Positions 19,463 to 29,783 are shown, numbered from the stretch's first letter. The stretch: 61,396 bases of DNA from Sulfurimonas sp. endosymbiont of Alviniconcha boucheti (GCA_021766785.1 JAICBP010000084.1:437951-499346); one strand, 5' to 3'. Program-made: numbers and translations. The notes: a model not told the origin generated them from the letters alone.

Positions 19463-20461
19463 CTACTGTTTAGGGGCAAAAGGTATGAGTGCAGATCCCC
19501 AAGTGAGTCCACCACCAAAAGCATCAAGAAGCATAAGCTCCCCTGTTTTTAAATTTCCAGATTCATATATATCATTTATAGCCATTGGAATAGATGCACC
19601 TGATGTATTACCATACTTTGATACAGTAAGAACGACCTGCTCTTTCTTCATTTTAAGAGCATCACCTACTGCTTTAATAATACGTAAATTTGCTTGATGA
19701 GGTACAAAGTGAACTATCTTATCAGCAGTTAAATTATTATCTGCCAAAATTTCTTTCACATCTTTAGTCAAGGTTTTCACTGCAACCTTAAAAGTCTCAT
19801 TTCCTTTCATCTGCATAAAACAAGAAGAGGCTTCATCGGCAAGTGCATCATGAGAAGAACCTGAACCACCATTTGGTGTCATAAGAAGATCGGCATACTC
19901 TCCATCAGCACCAGTATGAATATCTATAATTGCTTCACTTTTATCCTCTGTTGCACAGATAACAGCAGATCCTGCACCATCACCAAAGAGAATGCAAGTA
20001 CCTCGGTCACTATAGTCTGTAATAGCTGAAAGTTTTTCTGCACCTATAATTAGTACATTTTTTTTCATCCCAGATTCAATAAATGCCTTCGCAATAGAGA
20101 GAGCATAGACAAATCCTGTACAAGCAGCAGATATATCAAATGCAGTTGCACCCTTTATACCAAGTTTTGTAGAGATGATAGCTGCAGTTGAAGGCATACA
20201 GAAATAATCTGGAGAGATAGTAGCACAAACGACCATATCAATATCATCAACACTAACATCACTTCTTTCAAGTGCTTTTTGTGCAGCTTTCATACCTAAA
20301 TCAGATGTAAATTCATTCTTAGCAGCGATACGACGCTCTTTAATACCTGTTCTTTTTGTAATCCATTCATCAGAAGTATCTACTAATGTAGATAACTCTG
20401 CATTAGTTAATACTCTTGTGGGAGCATATGCACCAATTGAGCGAAATGCTGCATATGCCAT
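19463..20461 (-). CDS. fabH: Beta-ketoacyl-ACP synthase III
   Basis: A 332-residue thiolase-fold enzyme that starts fatty-acid synthesis by condensing acetyl-CoA with malonyl-ACP. The catalytic triad is visible: Cys in ISAACTGFVYAL, His in HFVPHQANLRII, and Asn in KYGNTSGASIP. The N-terminal phrase VDTSDEWITKRTGIKERRIA is typical. The ATG overlaps the plsX stop by one base, which indicates tight coupling. The order fabH-plsX-rpmF-yceD-ndk is the conserved Campylobacterota block read from its 3' end. Confidence 0.95.
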   Translation of the reverse strand: MAYAAFRSIGAYAPTRVLTNAELSTLVDTSDEWITKRTGIKERRIAAKNEFTSDLGMKAAQKALERSDVSVDDIDMVVCATISPDYFCMPSTAAIISTKLGIKGATAFDISAACTGFVYALSIAKAFIESGMKKNVLIIGAEKLSAITDYSDRGTCILFGDGAGSAVICATEDKSEAIIDIHTGADGEYADLLMTPNGGSGSSHDALADEASSCFMQMKGNETFKVAVKTLTKDVKEILADNNLTADKIVHFVPHQANLRIIKAVGDALKMKKEQVVLTVSKYGNTSGASIPMAINDIYESGNLKTGELMLLDAFGGGLTWGSALIPFAPKQ

Positions 20462-21459
20462 TATACTTCCTTCTCTTTAAGTTCTTTTAGTCTTAAAACG
20501 ATATGTTCGTTGACACCAGTATCCACATAAGCAATCGCTTGATAAATAGCATTCTCTATTGCTTTTGCATTACTTTTGCCATGACTCACAATGGCACATC
20601 CTTTAATACCAATAAGTGGAGCCCCACCAACCTCGGCATAATCTATCTCTTTTTTAAGTAGTTTAAATACTTTACGCATTAAAAGTGCACCGGTAATAGC
20701 TACAGGAGATTTTCTAATATAATCTTTTATCAGTTGCGAAATTGTAGCCGCAACACCTTCACTTGTTTTAAGCATGATATTTCCAACAAAACCATCACAA
20801 GTGATTACATCACAAGAACCATTAAAGATATCTCCACCTTCAACATTTCCAACAAAACCTTTATATCCAACAAGAAGTTTATATGCTGCTTTTGTGACTT
20901 CAGTTCCTTTAGATTTTTCTTCACCATTTGCTAAAAGTCCTATAGTAGGTTCATCTACTCCTAAGACATCTTCAGCATAGCATCCACCCATAACAGCAAA
21001 CTCTGCTAAATGCTCTGGCTTTGAATCAACATTTGCCCCTACATCAAGAACAACACAACGACGATTTAATTTCGTAGGCATTAGAGTTACAAGTGCAGGA
21101 CGAGAGACACCTTTAAGACGACCAAGTCTCAACGTTGCTAATGTCATTGTCGCTCCACTGTGTCCAGCTGAGACAATACCATCAGCCTCACCTTTTTTAA
21201 CAAGATCGACTGCTTTATAAATGGTACTATCTTTTCGCTTAATTGCATCAGTTGCAGCATCACTCATAGAGATTACATCATCACACTCAACTATAGAAAT
21301 CTTATCTCTATAACGTTTTGGTAACAGAGGTAAAATTTCTGACTCTTTTCCTACAAGAATTGGTGCGAATTGTCTCTTTTTAAGTGCTTGTATGCAACCT
21401 TTTACAATTGGCTCCGGACCAAAGTCCCCGCCCATTGCATCAATAGCAATTTTAATCAT
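20461..21459 (-). CDS. plsX: Phosphate acyltransferase PlsX
   Basis: A 332-residue enzyme that converts acyl-ACP to acyl-phosphate for phospholipid synthesis. The N-terminus MIKIAIDAMGGDFGPEPIVKG and the phrases SAGHSGATMTLATLRLGR, LDVGANVDSKPEHL and GNIMLKTSEGVA are diagnostic. It lies between rpmF and fabH, an order found in many bacteria, and shares one base with the fabH start codon. Confidence 0.95.
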   Translation of the reverse strand: MIKIAIDAMGGDFGPEPIVKGCIQALKKRQFAPILVGKESEILPLLPKRYRDKISIVECDDVISMSDAATDAIKRKDSTIYKAVDLVKKGEADGIVSAGHSGATMTLATLRLGRLKGVSRPALVTLMPTKLNRRCVVLDVGANVDSKPEHLAEFAVMGGCYAEDVLGVDEPTIGLLANGEEKSKGTEVTKAAYKLLVGYKGFVGNVEGGDIFNGSCDVITCDGFVGNIMLKTSEGVAATISQLIKDYIRKSPVAITGALLMRKVFKLLKKEIDYAEVGGAPLIGIKGCAIVSHGKSNAKAIENAIYQAIAYVDTGVNEHIVLRLKELKEKEV

Positions 21460-21462
21460 TAA

Positions 21463-21612
21463 CTATTTATACTCACCAGTAGTTGGGTTGATGTGATGTG
21501 GTAACTTATAGGTTCCGTCTTCACATTTAACTGGTTTTGCTAAAGTGATTTTATAGTGAGTTCTTCTTTTCGCTGAACGTGAGTGAGATACTCTTCTCTT
21601 AGGTACTGCCAT
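21463..21612 (-). CDS. rpmF: 50S ribosomal protein L32
   Basis: A 49-residue basic protein read from ATG at 21612. [20 protein letters not shown] is the classic L32 N-terminus, and it ends INPTTGEYK. Only one cysteine remains (PVKCEDGTY), so it is the zinc-free form. It sits between yceD and plsX, the usual place. Confidence 0.95.
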   Translation of the reverse strand: MAVPKRRVSHSRSAKRRTHYKITLAKPVKCEDGTYKLPHHINPTTGEYK

Positions 21613-21639
21613 GGTAATAATTCCTTTCTATTTTAAATT

Positions 21640-21993
21640 TTAGTTCTTACATTTTTTGCAACTATGATAGTCGCTTTTGATGAGTTCAATTTCAGAGTGC
21701 AATAACTCTTCTATCTCAACTGCACCATCAAAAGACTCAACAACATCTAAATCAATACTGCCATCATCTTCAAAAATACCATCATTGATAAAAAATTCTA
21801 TATTTTCATCAAGTGATAGTATAAACTCCTCCGCACAGATATCACAATCTTTATACAGAGATCCACTAAGTTTTGCTTTAAGTAGAATTAATTTGCCCAT
21901 ATAATACTCTAAATAACCTTTAAAAGTTATTTCGTTAGACTTTATTTCAAAATCTAATGGCGTTTTTGTAACACGCCTTAGTACTATCTTCAC
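21640..21993 (-). CDS. yceD: YceD/DUF177 family protein, 23S rRNA accumulation
   Basis: A 117-residue acidic protein. The paired cysteines CDICAEEF and the C-terminal HSCKKCKN fit the YceD (DUF177) family, which sits upstream of rpmF in most bacteria and affects 23S rRNA accumulation. The acidic centre (DDGSIDLDVVESFDGAVEIE) is also typical. It lies 27 bases before rpmF and 9 bases after ndk, in one likely operon. Confidence 0.85.
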   Translation of the reverse strand: MKIVLRRVTKTPLDFEIKSNEITFKGYLEYYMGKLILLKAKLSGSLYKDCDICAEEFILSLDENIEFFINDGIFEDDGSIDLDVVESFDGAVEIEELLHSEIELIKSDYHSCKKCKN

Positions 21994-22002
21994 AAATATA
22001 AC

Positions 22003-22416
22003 TTAAGAGATTTCTCTTTCTGAAAAGAAAAATGCAATTTCTATCGCCGCATTTTCAGTAGAGTCACTTCCATGAACTGCATTTGCATCAATATTTTCAG
22101 CGAAGTCTGCACGGATAGTACCTGCTTCTGCTTCTTGAGGGTTAGTAGCACCCATTAAATCACGGTTTATTTGCATAGCATTTTCACCTTCTAAAACAGT
22201 TACAACAACTGGACCAGAGATCATAAAATCTACTAAATCGTTAAAGAAAGGTCGCTCAGAGTGAACTGCGTAAAATGCTTCTGCATCTGCACGTGAAAGT
22301 TGCATCTTCTTTGTTGCAGCGATTTTTAAACCATTGCTTTCAAATCTATCTAAAATCTTGCCTACAACACCTTTAGCTACTGCATCTGGTTTAATTATTG
22401 ATAGTGTACGTTCCAT
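22003..22416 (-). CDS. ndk: Nucleoside diphosphate kinase
   Basis: A 137-residue enzyme that equilibrates NDP and NTP pools. The start [20 protein letters not shown], the phrase [16 protein letters not shown] and the active-site histidine in [12 protein letters not shown] are all present. The true start is the ATG at 22416, six bases after GGAG. A TTG immediately upstream would add one residue but is not needed. It heads the ndk-yceD-rpmF-plsX-fabH run. Confidence 0.95.
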   Translation of the reverse strand: MERTLSIIKPDAVAKGVVGKILDRFESNGLKIAATKKMQLSRADAEAFYAVHSERPFFNDLVDFMISGPVVVTVLEGENAMQINRDLMGATNPQEAEAGTIRADFAENIDANAVHGSDSTENAAIEIAFFFSEREIS

Positions 22417-22556
22417 CAAATCTCCTCTGAAAATATAAAATTAGAATGAAATTATACCTCAATAAAGATGTATTGTAGTTTAAAAAAGAGATTTTTTTAT
22501 TATTTTAAAATAGTGAAAGGTTGAAGTGCCAAGGTGACACTTCAAAAAAGTAGAAG

Positions 22557-22841
22557 TTACTCTACTATATTCTCATGGTTTGAACGCTGTTCATCAGAGA
22601 TATCTTCTCTGTGTTCTGGACTATCACCGATAGCATCCCAAGTAATACAACCCTCAGTAGGACATGCTGTTGCACATGCTGGTTCATCATGGTGACCAAC
22701 ACACTCTACACACTTATCACCATATACATAGTAAACTTCTTCACCAGTTGGATTATCATCTTCATCTACAATCGCTTCAACTGGACACTCATCTATACAT
22801 GCACCACAGTTGATACAAGTATCATTAATTAATACTGCCAT
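22557..22841 (-). CDS. fdxA: 2[4Fe-4S] ferredoxin, Allochromatium type
   Basis: A 94-residue electron carrier. The first cluster motif is CINCGACIDECP. The second is CVEC followed by an 8-residue insert and CATACP, and this C-x2-C-x8-C-x3-C spacing with a long C-terminal tail marks Alvin-type ferredoxins. It serves reductive central metabolism. It neighbours ndk as in Campylobacter jejuni, where the related gene is called fdxA. Confidence 0.9.
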   Translation of the reverse strand: MAVLINDTCINCGACIDECPVEAIVDEDDNPTGEEVYYVYGDKCVECVGHHDEPACATACPTEGCITWDAIGDSPEHREDISDEQRSNHENIVE

Positions 22842-23035
22842 TTAATACTCCTAAATTGATTTAGGTAACTATACAATGAAGATTTTTAAATGTAGCTAAA
22901 AGTACTTTGTTTTGTAAATAAATTAAGAAATTGTAACCTATAGAAGATTCTTAAAAAGGAGAAGTTGTAAAGAAATAAAATTGTCAAGAGAAAAGTGGTG
23001 AAATTTTCACCACACTAACTAGAGTTCCTATAGAG

Positions 23036-24193
23036 TTAAACTCCTAAGAAAGATTTAATCTCCTCTACACGATCTGTTTTTTCCCAGGAAAAGCCATCTT
23101 CTTCTCGACCGAAGTGACCATAAGCGGCAGTTTTTCTATAGATAGGCTTTAGCAAATCAAGAGACTTAATAATTCCAGCAGGGCTAAGATCAAAAAGCTC
23201 TTTTACACAAGCTTCTATTTTGGCTTCCTCCACTTTTCCTGTTCCATGAGTATCTACCATAATAGAGACAGGCTCTACAATACCAATAGCATAAGCAACT
23301 TGAATAGTTACCTCTTCACATATACCAGAAGCTACAAGATTTTTTGCAACATGTCGAGCTGCATATGCAGCTGAACGATCGACCTTAGTAGGATCTTTAC
23401 CACTAAATGCACCACCACCATGAGGGCAGCTTCCACCGTAAGTATCAACAATAATCTTACGGCCTGTAAGCCCAGCATCACCTTGAGGCCCACCAATCAC
23501 AAACTTACCAGTAGGGTTGATATGAAAGATCGTCTCATTATTCATCATCTCAGATGGAACAACATGCTTAATAACCTCCTCAATCATATCTTGACGAATC
23601 TGCTCCTGCGAAATGCCATCATTATGCTGTGTAGAGATAACAACAGTATCTATAGAAAATGGTTTATTATCTACATACTTTACACTTATTTGTGCTTTTC
23701 CATCAGGACGGAGGTAGGGAACTATTCCCTCTTTTCGTACAAACGCCAGTCTTTGTGTAAGACGATGTGCTAAATGAATAGGCAGAGGCATAAGTACATC
23801 TGTCTCACGACAAGCATATCCAAACATCAAACCTTGATCACCAGCACCAATTTCTCCATCAGCTTGGTCAACACCCTGATTAATATCAGGTGACTGTTCA
23901 CCAATTCCATTAAGAACTGCTGCCGCTCTATGGTCAAAACCATATGTTGCATCTGTATATCCAATCTCTTGAATAACTTTTCTTGCAATATCTTGCATAG
24001 GGGCATATGCCGTTGTTTTCAGTTCGCCTGCAATTACACAAAAACCATTTGATACCAAAGTTTCACACGCTACACGTGCCTTTGGATCATGCTCAATAAT
24101 ATAATCCAGAATCGCATCACTAATCTGATCTGCCATCTTATCAGGGTGCCCTTCTGTTACAGACTCTGAAGTAAATATATACTCTTTCGTCAT
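23036..24193 (-). CDS. metK: S-adenosylmethionine synthetase
   Basis: A 385-residue enzyme making S-adenosylmethionine from methionine and ATP. Signature text: [36 protein letters not shown] and [20 protein letters not shown], with the P-loop-like GGAFSGKD. It lies between the ferredoxin and a divergent peroxiredoxin gene, inserted into an order where Campylobacter has fdxA next to ahpC. A 194-base spacer separates it from the ferredoxin, so it is probably its own unit. Confidence 0.96.
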   Translation of the reverse strand: MTKEYIFTSESVTEGHPDKMADQISDAILDYIIEHDPKARVACETLVSNGFCVIAGELKTTAYAPMQDIARKVIQEIGYTDATYGFDHRAAAVLNGIGEQSPDINQGVDQADGEIGAGDQGLMFGYACRETDVLMPLPIHLAHRLTQRLAFVRKEGIVPYLRPDGKAQISVKYVDNKPFSIDTVVISTQHNDGISQEQIRQDMIEEVIKHVVPSEMMNNETIFHINPTGKFVIGGPQGDAGLTGRKIIVDTYGGSCPHGGGAFSGKDPTKVDRSAAYAARHVAKNLVASGICEEVTIQVAYAIGIVEPVSIMVDTHGTGKVEEAKIEACVKELFDLSPAGIIKSLDLLKPIYRKTAAYGHFGREEDGFSWEKTDRVEEIKSFLGV

Positions 24194-24366
24194 CGATTTT
24201 TCCTTATTGAAGTATAGAGTCTAGCTCCATAAATCATTAGAATTATAGCCAAATTTAATTATTTAACAATTTATATATCCTTAAATTGTTAGACTACTTC
24301 TCTCTAACTTAGTCTTCATTAATGAAATTTTGTTAAAATTCCAATATTACATAAAAAAGGATATAT

Positions 24367-24963
24367 ATGTTAGTAACAAAACAAGCTCCAGACTTTACAG
24401 CGACTACAGTTTTAGCAGATGGCTCAATAGTTGATGATTTTAAATTATCAGAAAATTATGGTGAAAAAGGTACAGTCCTTTTCTTCTACCCACTAGACTT
24501 CACATTTGTTTGTCCATCAGAGATCATTGCATTCTCTCATAAAGTGGAAGAGTTTAAAGAGCGTGGTATTAATGTTATTGGTGTGTCTGTAGATAGCCAA
24601 TTTTCTCATTTCGCATGGAGAGAGACAGCAGTTGAAAATGGTGGCATTGGGCATGTTAATATGCCTCTAGTAGCAGACCTTACAAAAGAGATTTCTAAAG
24701 CATATGATGTTCTTTTAGATGATGGTGTAGCACTTCGCGGTTCATTCCTTATAGATGCAGATGGTACTATTCGTCATGCAGTTATCAATGACTTACCACT
24801 TGGAAGAAACATTGACGAAATGATCCGTATGGTTGATACTATGCTTTTTACTAATGAGTTTGGTGAAGTATGTCCAGCTGGTTGGGTAAAAGGTGATGAG
24901 GGTATGAAAGAGACTCCTGAAGGTGTTGCAGAGTACTTAGCAAAACACGAAGACGAATTATAA
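24367..24963 (+). CDS. Typical 2-Cys peroxiredoxin (AhpC/TSA family)
   Basis: A 198-residue peroxidase reducing hydrogen peroxide and organic peroxides. The peroxidatic cysteine is in LDFTFVCPSEIIAFS (about residue 49), and the resolving cysteine is in EFGEVCPAGWVKGDEGMK (about residue 170). GVSVDSQFSHFAWRET is also typical. It is transcribed alone, away from metK, with AAAAAGGA ahead of the start. In Campylobacter the equivalent gene (ahpC) next to fdxA is iron-controlled; no clear Fur box is visible here. Confidence 0.92.
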   Translation: MLVTKQAPDFTATTVLADGSIVDDFKLSENYGEKGTVLFFYPLDFTFVCPSEIIAFSHKVEEFKERGINVIGVSVDSQFSHFAWRETAVENGGIGHVNMPLVADLTKEISKAYDVLLDDGVALRGSFLIDADGTIRHAVINDLPLGRNIDEMIRMVDTMLFTNEFGEVCPAGWVKGDEGMKETPEGVAEYLAKHEDEL

Positions 24964-25048
24964 AAGCTCCTCTCTCTTTTTATTGTACCTCTTCTTTACG
25001 AGGTATAATACCTTCTTTTAACAACTAAATTTTATATACAACACTAAA

Positions 25049-25936
25049 CTATTTTTTCATTCCAACAACTACACCACCTATAATGATACAGCCAATACCT
25101 ACACATGTAAGAACATCAGCAAAGAGATCACCAAGGAGGTAACCAAAGCCAACAGCAAAGGGAATATTTGTATAACTAATCACACCAATTACACTTAGGT
25201 TCGCACTACTGTAAGCCTTTGTAAGAAGCCACTGAGAAAGAGTAGAGATAAGAGCCATAAAACCTATAAGAAACCAAATATTGAGACTTGTAGGCAAAAT
25301 AAACTCAGGAAATAAGAAGCTAAGGTACTCTGGTGTATCTACATATGGAGCAAGTATAAATAGTACTAAAGGAAAAAGTGTTCCTACTCCTACAAAAGAG
25401 AGTACAATAATACGAGAATCATAAATATCCTTAATCTTTTTTATTGTAGTGTATGCTGCCGCAGCAAAAAAACCACCAAGCACACCTAAAATATGCTCAT
25501 AAGAGAGTGCCATTCCAAAAGGTTTCGTTATAAGAACTATCCCTATAAATCCAACAAACAAAGCAAAAAGAGTCCTTTTATGCAACTGCTCTCCCAATAA
25601 GAAATAAGCGAGTATAGTTACAAAAAGTGGAGAAGTTTTATTAAGAGTAATAGCTTCACCTAAAGGAATAGTTGTGATAGTATAAAAAAAAAGTATCATA
25701 GCTGTAAAACCAAGAACTCCACGAGTAAAAAGGAGATAGATCTTACCACCTCTGAGTGTAGGAGGGGTATGTTTTAATGCGTACAGTATCAATACAACGC
25801 CAATAGCATTTCTAAAAAACACTATTTCTAATGCTGAGATGTCCTCACTCAATATTTTTGCAAGTGCACCATTTAAAGCTGATATCATTGCACCTAAAAG
25901 CATATAAAATATGCCCTTATCAATTACTCTAAGCAT
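25049..25936 (-). CDS. DMT-superfamily permease, EamA type
   Basis: A 295-residue inner-membrane protein with about ten hydrophobic helices in two EamA repeats. Typical phrases: ISALNGALAKILSEDISALE, FFRNAIGVVLIL and ITLNKTSPLFVTILAYFLLG in the first half, and STLSQWLLTKAYSSANLSVI and SYTNIPFAVGFGYLLGDLF in the second. Such carriers export or import amino acids, nucleotides or other metabolites, and the substrate is not predictable. It directly follows the 711-residue propeller gene with no gap, so the two are probably co-transcribed. Confidence 0.85.
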   Translation of the reverse strand: MLRVIDKGIFYMLLGAMISALNGALAKILSEDISALEIVFFRNAIGVVLILYALKHTPPTLRGGKIYLLFTRGVLGFTAMILFFYTITTIPLGEAITLNKTSPLFVTILAYFLLGEQLHKRTLFALFVGFIGIVLITKPFGMALSYEHILGVLGGFFAAAAYTTIKKIKDIYDSRIIVLSFVGVGTLFPLVLFILAPYVDTPEYLSFLFPEFILPTSLNIWFLIGFMALISTLSQWLLTKAYSSANLSVIGVISYTNIPFAVGFGYLLGDLFADVLTCVGIGCIIIGGVVVGMKK

Positions 25937-28072
25937 CTATTGTGTTACTTTAGAGTATAACCAAAAATCTTGAGGTTTTCTTCGTGATTGTGTTCTTGTT
26001 AATACAAACTTTAAGGAGGATTGTTTAACATACATCTTTATAGTATTTTTTATTTCCACATCCAAACCAAAATTATCTATATAATAGAGTATAAGTTCTT
26101 TAGCTCTCTTATATTCAGCTTTTTTGAGATTAGATTTTATTTTGATACGGTAAGCAAGTCTAAGTAGATCCCCTATTCTATCACTTCTTGAAGAAAGTTT
26201 AAGCAGATCACCTAAAGCCACTAGAAGTTCATCAACTAAACCCATAATCGCATACTTTTCATATACCTTTATTTTTTTATTCCATTTTTCTTCTAGTTGT
26301 TTTCCTAAATCACTCTCTTTTAGAAAATCATTTGCATCCATAAGTTTATAACAAAGAAAAAGATTATCCTCCTGAAATGCATCCTTAAGTTTTCTAAAAT
26401 TCTGAGACATCTCTCGAAGCTGAGACGCTGTTTTCTCATACTGAAGCACTTTCTCCAATCTTTGAATGATAGACTCTGCATGATCTATATTTCCAATATT
26501 TATTAATTCTTTTGCTCTATGCACGCTCTCTTGCATCTCTTTTTGTAATGATTGATAGTTATCTAAGTGTGTAAAATCTTTATTTTCTCTGACTATTTCG
26601 TTTAGTTTTGCAAACTCTTTATCTTCTATAGCATGCAAGAACTCAATAAACTCCTTATTTTTATACAAGATATTTTTTATAAGAGTTCGCTTTGAAGGTA
26701 CCATAATATAATCTTGTAAAAGAGCTTTTGCTCCCTGTAAATTATTTAATTGCATCTGTTTTTGTGCTTCAATAAAACTTTTCTTCCAAAATTTTTCTAC
26801 ACTTTTGTACTCTTTTGTCTCTTTTAATGCAGGATATCTATCCGACATTGAATAGACTAAGGCATATCTCTTTTCATGAAAGAGAATCTGGAATTTTTCA
26901 TAATGCTTAAACGCCGTATATATCAACTCTACCTCATTTCTCTTTGGTGCGATTTGAAGAAGAGGTCTTGTAATCTTATCAGCAGAGTGCATATCCCCTT
27001 TTATAAGATATTGCACGGCTACCTTAAGAGTTTGTGCAAAGCATTCATCTAAATAACTATTTTCTTTAGAACCTCTTAGCATTGGAGCATTTTGAAGAAA
27101 TTGATATGCTTCATAAATTTTATGATTATCTATTAATAACTTTACATGACTCAACTTTTCAAGTTCTATACTAAAAAAAGTTGCATCCTGTAAGACTATA
27201 AGAAAAGACTCTTCATCTTTTTGTACTATAGTATCTACAGGAGCATCAAACTCTAAGTATCTATTCTCTACTACCTTGAGTGTTTTACAATTTATGAGGG
27301 AAATATAATTTTTATTTGAGCTTACAAGGATATAGTCCTTATTTGGCATTGCTATAATACTTTTAATATTTAAAAATGGTGCATTAAGCCTTTTGATTTT
27401 AGAAGTATCTTCTAAAGATATAATCTCTATTACTCCATCACTATTTCCACTAATGAGACACTTATCGTTGAGAAAGTAAAGAGCCTCAATCCTTGATCTT
27501 GCTCTTATACGGGTAATAATTTGTGTGTTGGCCCTTGAATACAGATTTATAACATAGATAGCACCACCATAACCACTACAAGCAAATTTCTCTTTGTGAA
27601 AGGCAAAAGCACTGACATAATTAACTTCTTTTTGAGAAAAACTCTCATCTGGAAGTAGATAAGGGAAAGAGCAGAGTCTTGATAGTTGTGCACAACTATT
27701 AAATCTATACTGCAATACTCGTCCTCTATTTGTACCAATTATAATATAAGTAGAAGAGAGATCAAAGTCGATAATCTCTATATTTTCATTTGGAATATCT
27801 ATTATTTTTATAATCGCTTGAGTTTTTAATAACATTATGAAAACTCTATTTTTATTCACAAAAGCAACAAGACGAGAATCTTTGCTAAAAACGGTTAATG
27901 ATGTCTCTGGAGTAAGCTCTTTTGGAAGTATATTTGAGACTACTGAGTACTCTTTTGCGTCAACTACTCTTATACCACTGTTACTTGTAGCAAAAATAAT
28001 ATTTCCATCTTCTAATACTTTTACATTAAGTATTGAAGAGTCAGCTTTAAAACACTTATTTATCGTTGGCAA
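25937..28072 (-). CDS. Beta-propeller plus alpha-helical repeat protein of unknown function
   Basis: A 711-residue soluble protein. Residues about 1-310 contain WD40-like strands, for example NIIFATSNSGIRVVDAKEYS, AFAFHKEKFACSGYGGAIYV and DYILVSSNKNYISLINCKT. Residues about 320-690 are almost wholly helical, with repeated charged segments (YEAYQFLQNAPML, EAQKQMQLNNLQGAKALLQD) suggesting a TPR- or solenoid-like scaffold. The combination resembles coat or scaffold proteins in shape only. No catalytic motif or signal peptide is seen. It abuts the EamA gene and lies 56 bases downstream of the PIF1-like helicase gene. Confidence 0.6.
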   Translation of the reverse strand: MPTINKCFKADSSILNVKVLEDGNIIFATSNSGIRVVDAKEYSVVSNILPKELTPETSLTVFSKDSRLVAFVNKNRVFIMLLKTQAIIKIIDIPNENIEIIDFDLSSTYIIIGTNRGRVLQYRFNSCAQLSRLCSFPYLLPDESFSQKEVNYVSAFAFHKEKFACSGYGGAIYVINLYSRANTQIITRIRARSRIEALYFLNDKCLISGNSDGVIEIISLEDTSKIKRLNAPFLNIKSIIAMPNKDYILVSSNKNYISLINCKTLKVVENRYLEFDAPVDTIVQKDEESFLIVLQDATFFSIELEKLSHVKLLIDNHKIYEAYQFLQNAPMLRGSKENSYLDECFAQTLKVAVQYLIKGDMHSADKITRPLLQIAPKRNEVELIYTAFKHYEKFQILFHEKRYALVYSMSDRYPALKETKEYKSVEKFWKKSFIEAQKQMQLNNLQGAKALLQDYIMVPSKRTLIKNILYKNKEFIEFLHAIEDKEFAKLNEIVRENKDFTHLDNYQSLQKEMQESVHRAKELINIGNIDHAESIIQRLEKVLQYEKTASQLREMSQNFRKLKDAFQEDNLFLCYKLMDANDFLKESDLGKQLEEKWNKKIKVYEKYAIMGLVDELLVALGDLLKLSSRSDRIGDLLRLAYRIKIKSNLKKAEYKRAKELILYYIDNFGLDVEIKNTIKMYVKQSSLKFVLTRTQSRRKPQDFWLYSKVTQ

Positions 28073-28128
28073 CTTTCACTCCACAATCAAATATCTTTTA
28101 TTATATCTATTCAATCAAAAAGAATACC

Positions 28129-29397
28129 TTAAGACGCTTTCTCCTCTTTAACAAATTGCACCGCTCGATCATCTACATAAGCAAGATCATACCACTGTTT
28201 TTTGGGAGCTATAAGATTTAAGCTGTTTGGGTTTGAACTTCTAGAGAGTGCTACATAAAACTGTGAAGGAGCAAATATTTCATTTGTCTCTATAATAAGG
28301 TCTTCTATACTCATCCCTTGTGACTTGTGAATAGTTATAGCAAACGCCAGCTTTATTGGGAACTGATAAATACTAAAAACTTTCTCTTCAAACATCTCTT
28401 TTTTGCCTTTAACACTCTTCTCAACCCACCTTAACTTACTTTGAGCTACACTCTCTAGTTTGATGACTTTACCGTCATTTTTTTGTACATAAAGATAAGT
28501 CTCATCCACATTAACCACTATACCTCGTTCACCATTAAAATAGTTCCACGAGTTTCTTGTAAATAGTACAGGAGCCCCTATCTTCAGTTCTAGATTTTGC
28601 TCAATTCTCGCATCATTCATAAATCGTTCGATTTCACTCTCTGCAGTAGATTTAAGATGCTTAACGATTTGTGCTTCTTTACAAAAGAGTTCACTATCTA
28701 TATGTTCAAGTTGCATTTTATTGTGATAATTTGCAGAGCTGTTCTTTCCAAAAAGAAAGGTAAAGCATCTCATATCTTCTGGAAGTGGTTTGATGTACTC
28801 ATTGAGTTGGTTATGCACAGACTCATTTACATATCCAAAACGTACAGAGTGTAAAAGCTCTATAAATGCGATATCACTTGTTCTATAAATATGTGTGAGT
28901 TCTATCTTCTCAAACGCCATCACTTGCCATGCCTCAGACTCAAATGCAAAGTGCACTTCTCTTGATCCTCTCACAACAGGAGGAAGTTGTAAAAAATCTC
29001 CTACTACTAAAACAACCCCAGAAAATCCAGCCTGCTTTAAACGCAAACTTATCATCTCAAAAAGATCAGCACTTACCATACTGATTTCATCTATTACTAA
29101 CAGATCCATCGAGTTAATTAGCTTTTTTATTCTCTTTTTTACTTCATATTTACCATTAACTTCTAGTGCTTCAAGAGTATCACAAATACCAAGGTCTAAA
29201 AAACTATGAAGAGTTTGTCCACCAATAAGTGTAGCGGCCATACCTGTTGAAGCTAATTTTGCCACCCTCTTTGCTTCACTTTCAAAATATCCTATCACTT
29301 CACGAGTAATAGTTGTCTTACCAACCCCAGCACCACCTGTCAAAAAAAGATTTTGTTTTTGAGAAAGTTTTTCTATGATACTATTTAGACAATTCAT
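28129..29397 (-). CDS. PIF1-like superfamily 1B DNA helicase (compact)
   Basis: A 422-residue helicase. Walker A is FLTGGAGVGKTTITREVI, motif Ia gives STGMAATLIGGQTLHSFL, Walker B is LLVIDEISMVSADLFEMI, motif III is VVGDFLQLPPV, the arginine region is LTHIYRTSD, and the C-terminal motifs are FAITIHKSQGMSIEDLIIE and FYVALSRSSNP. These match the PIF1/RecD2-like SF1B family, 5'-3' helicases acting on DNA structures. The protein is short, essentially the core only. Confidence 0.85.
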   Translation of the reverse strand: MNCLNSIIEKLSQKQNLFLTGGAGVGKTTITREVIGYFESEAKRVAKLASTGMAATLIGGQTLHSFLDLGICDTLEALEVNGKYEVKKRIKKLINSMDLLVIDEISMVSADLFEMISLRLKQAGFSGVVLVVGDFLQLPPVVRGSREVHFAFESEAWQVMAFEKIELTHIYRTSDIAFIELLHSVRFGYVNESVHNQLNEYIKPLPEDMRCFTFLFGKNSSANYHNKMQLEHIDSELFCKEAQIVKHLKSTAESEIERFMNDARIEQNLELKIGAPVLFTRNSWNYFNGERGIVVNVDETYLYVQKNDGKVIKLESVAQSKLRWVEKSVKGKKEMFEEKVFSIYQFPIKLAFAITIHKSQGMSIEDLIIETNEIFAPSQFYVALSRSSNPNSLNLIAPKKQWYDLAYVDDRAVQFVKEEKAS

Positions 29398-29783
29398 AAA
29401 AAGATAATAACCATTTTTACTATAAAATCAGCTAAACTCCAATAATATTTTTTAGATTAGACTTCTCCTAAAACCATCAATTTTCACCCCACCATTTTTT
29501 TAAATAAGTCAGATATTAAAATCATTGATACACTTATTTGGAAGTAAGTAAATACCATTAACTGTCAAGCTCAAAGTAAGTTCCTTGATATATCAGTTAG
29601 TATATTTGTATTCATAATCACAAAATTAGAAAAATAAAGTGATTCTTCTTAAAAAAATTATAATAAAAAAATCAAGGTGGAGACTTTGTACTACCTTGAT
29701 TTTTGATATTTTATTTTTTAGAATGTGTCATCTTATTTTGATGTGTATCGGTACTTGATTAGCTAAGAGTGATGATAGAGTGA
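29398..29783. other. 386-base AT-rich intergenic region, edge of the accessory island
   Basis: No gene is supported here. The only clear structure is the terminator hairpin at 29667-29704, which serves the Fic gene. The region separates the core helicase gene from the Fic/HepT cluster and may contain the far boundary of that island, but I see no copy of the tRNA-Ser 3' end. Confidence 0.5.
29667..29704 (-). terminator. Rho-independent terminator of the HTH-Fic unit
   Basis: AAAAATCAAGGT at 29667-29678 and ACCTTGATTTTT at 29693-29704 form a perfect 12-bp stem with a 14-base loop, followed on the minus strand by a T-rich run. It sits about 80 bases past the Fic stop. The symmetry allows action in both directions. 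Confidence 0.75.

Noticed and set aside
29398-29783. Attachment-site repeat of the tRNA-Ser tail marking the far end of the island
   Set aside because: I searched by eye for the T-arm and acceptor sequence and found no convincing copy.
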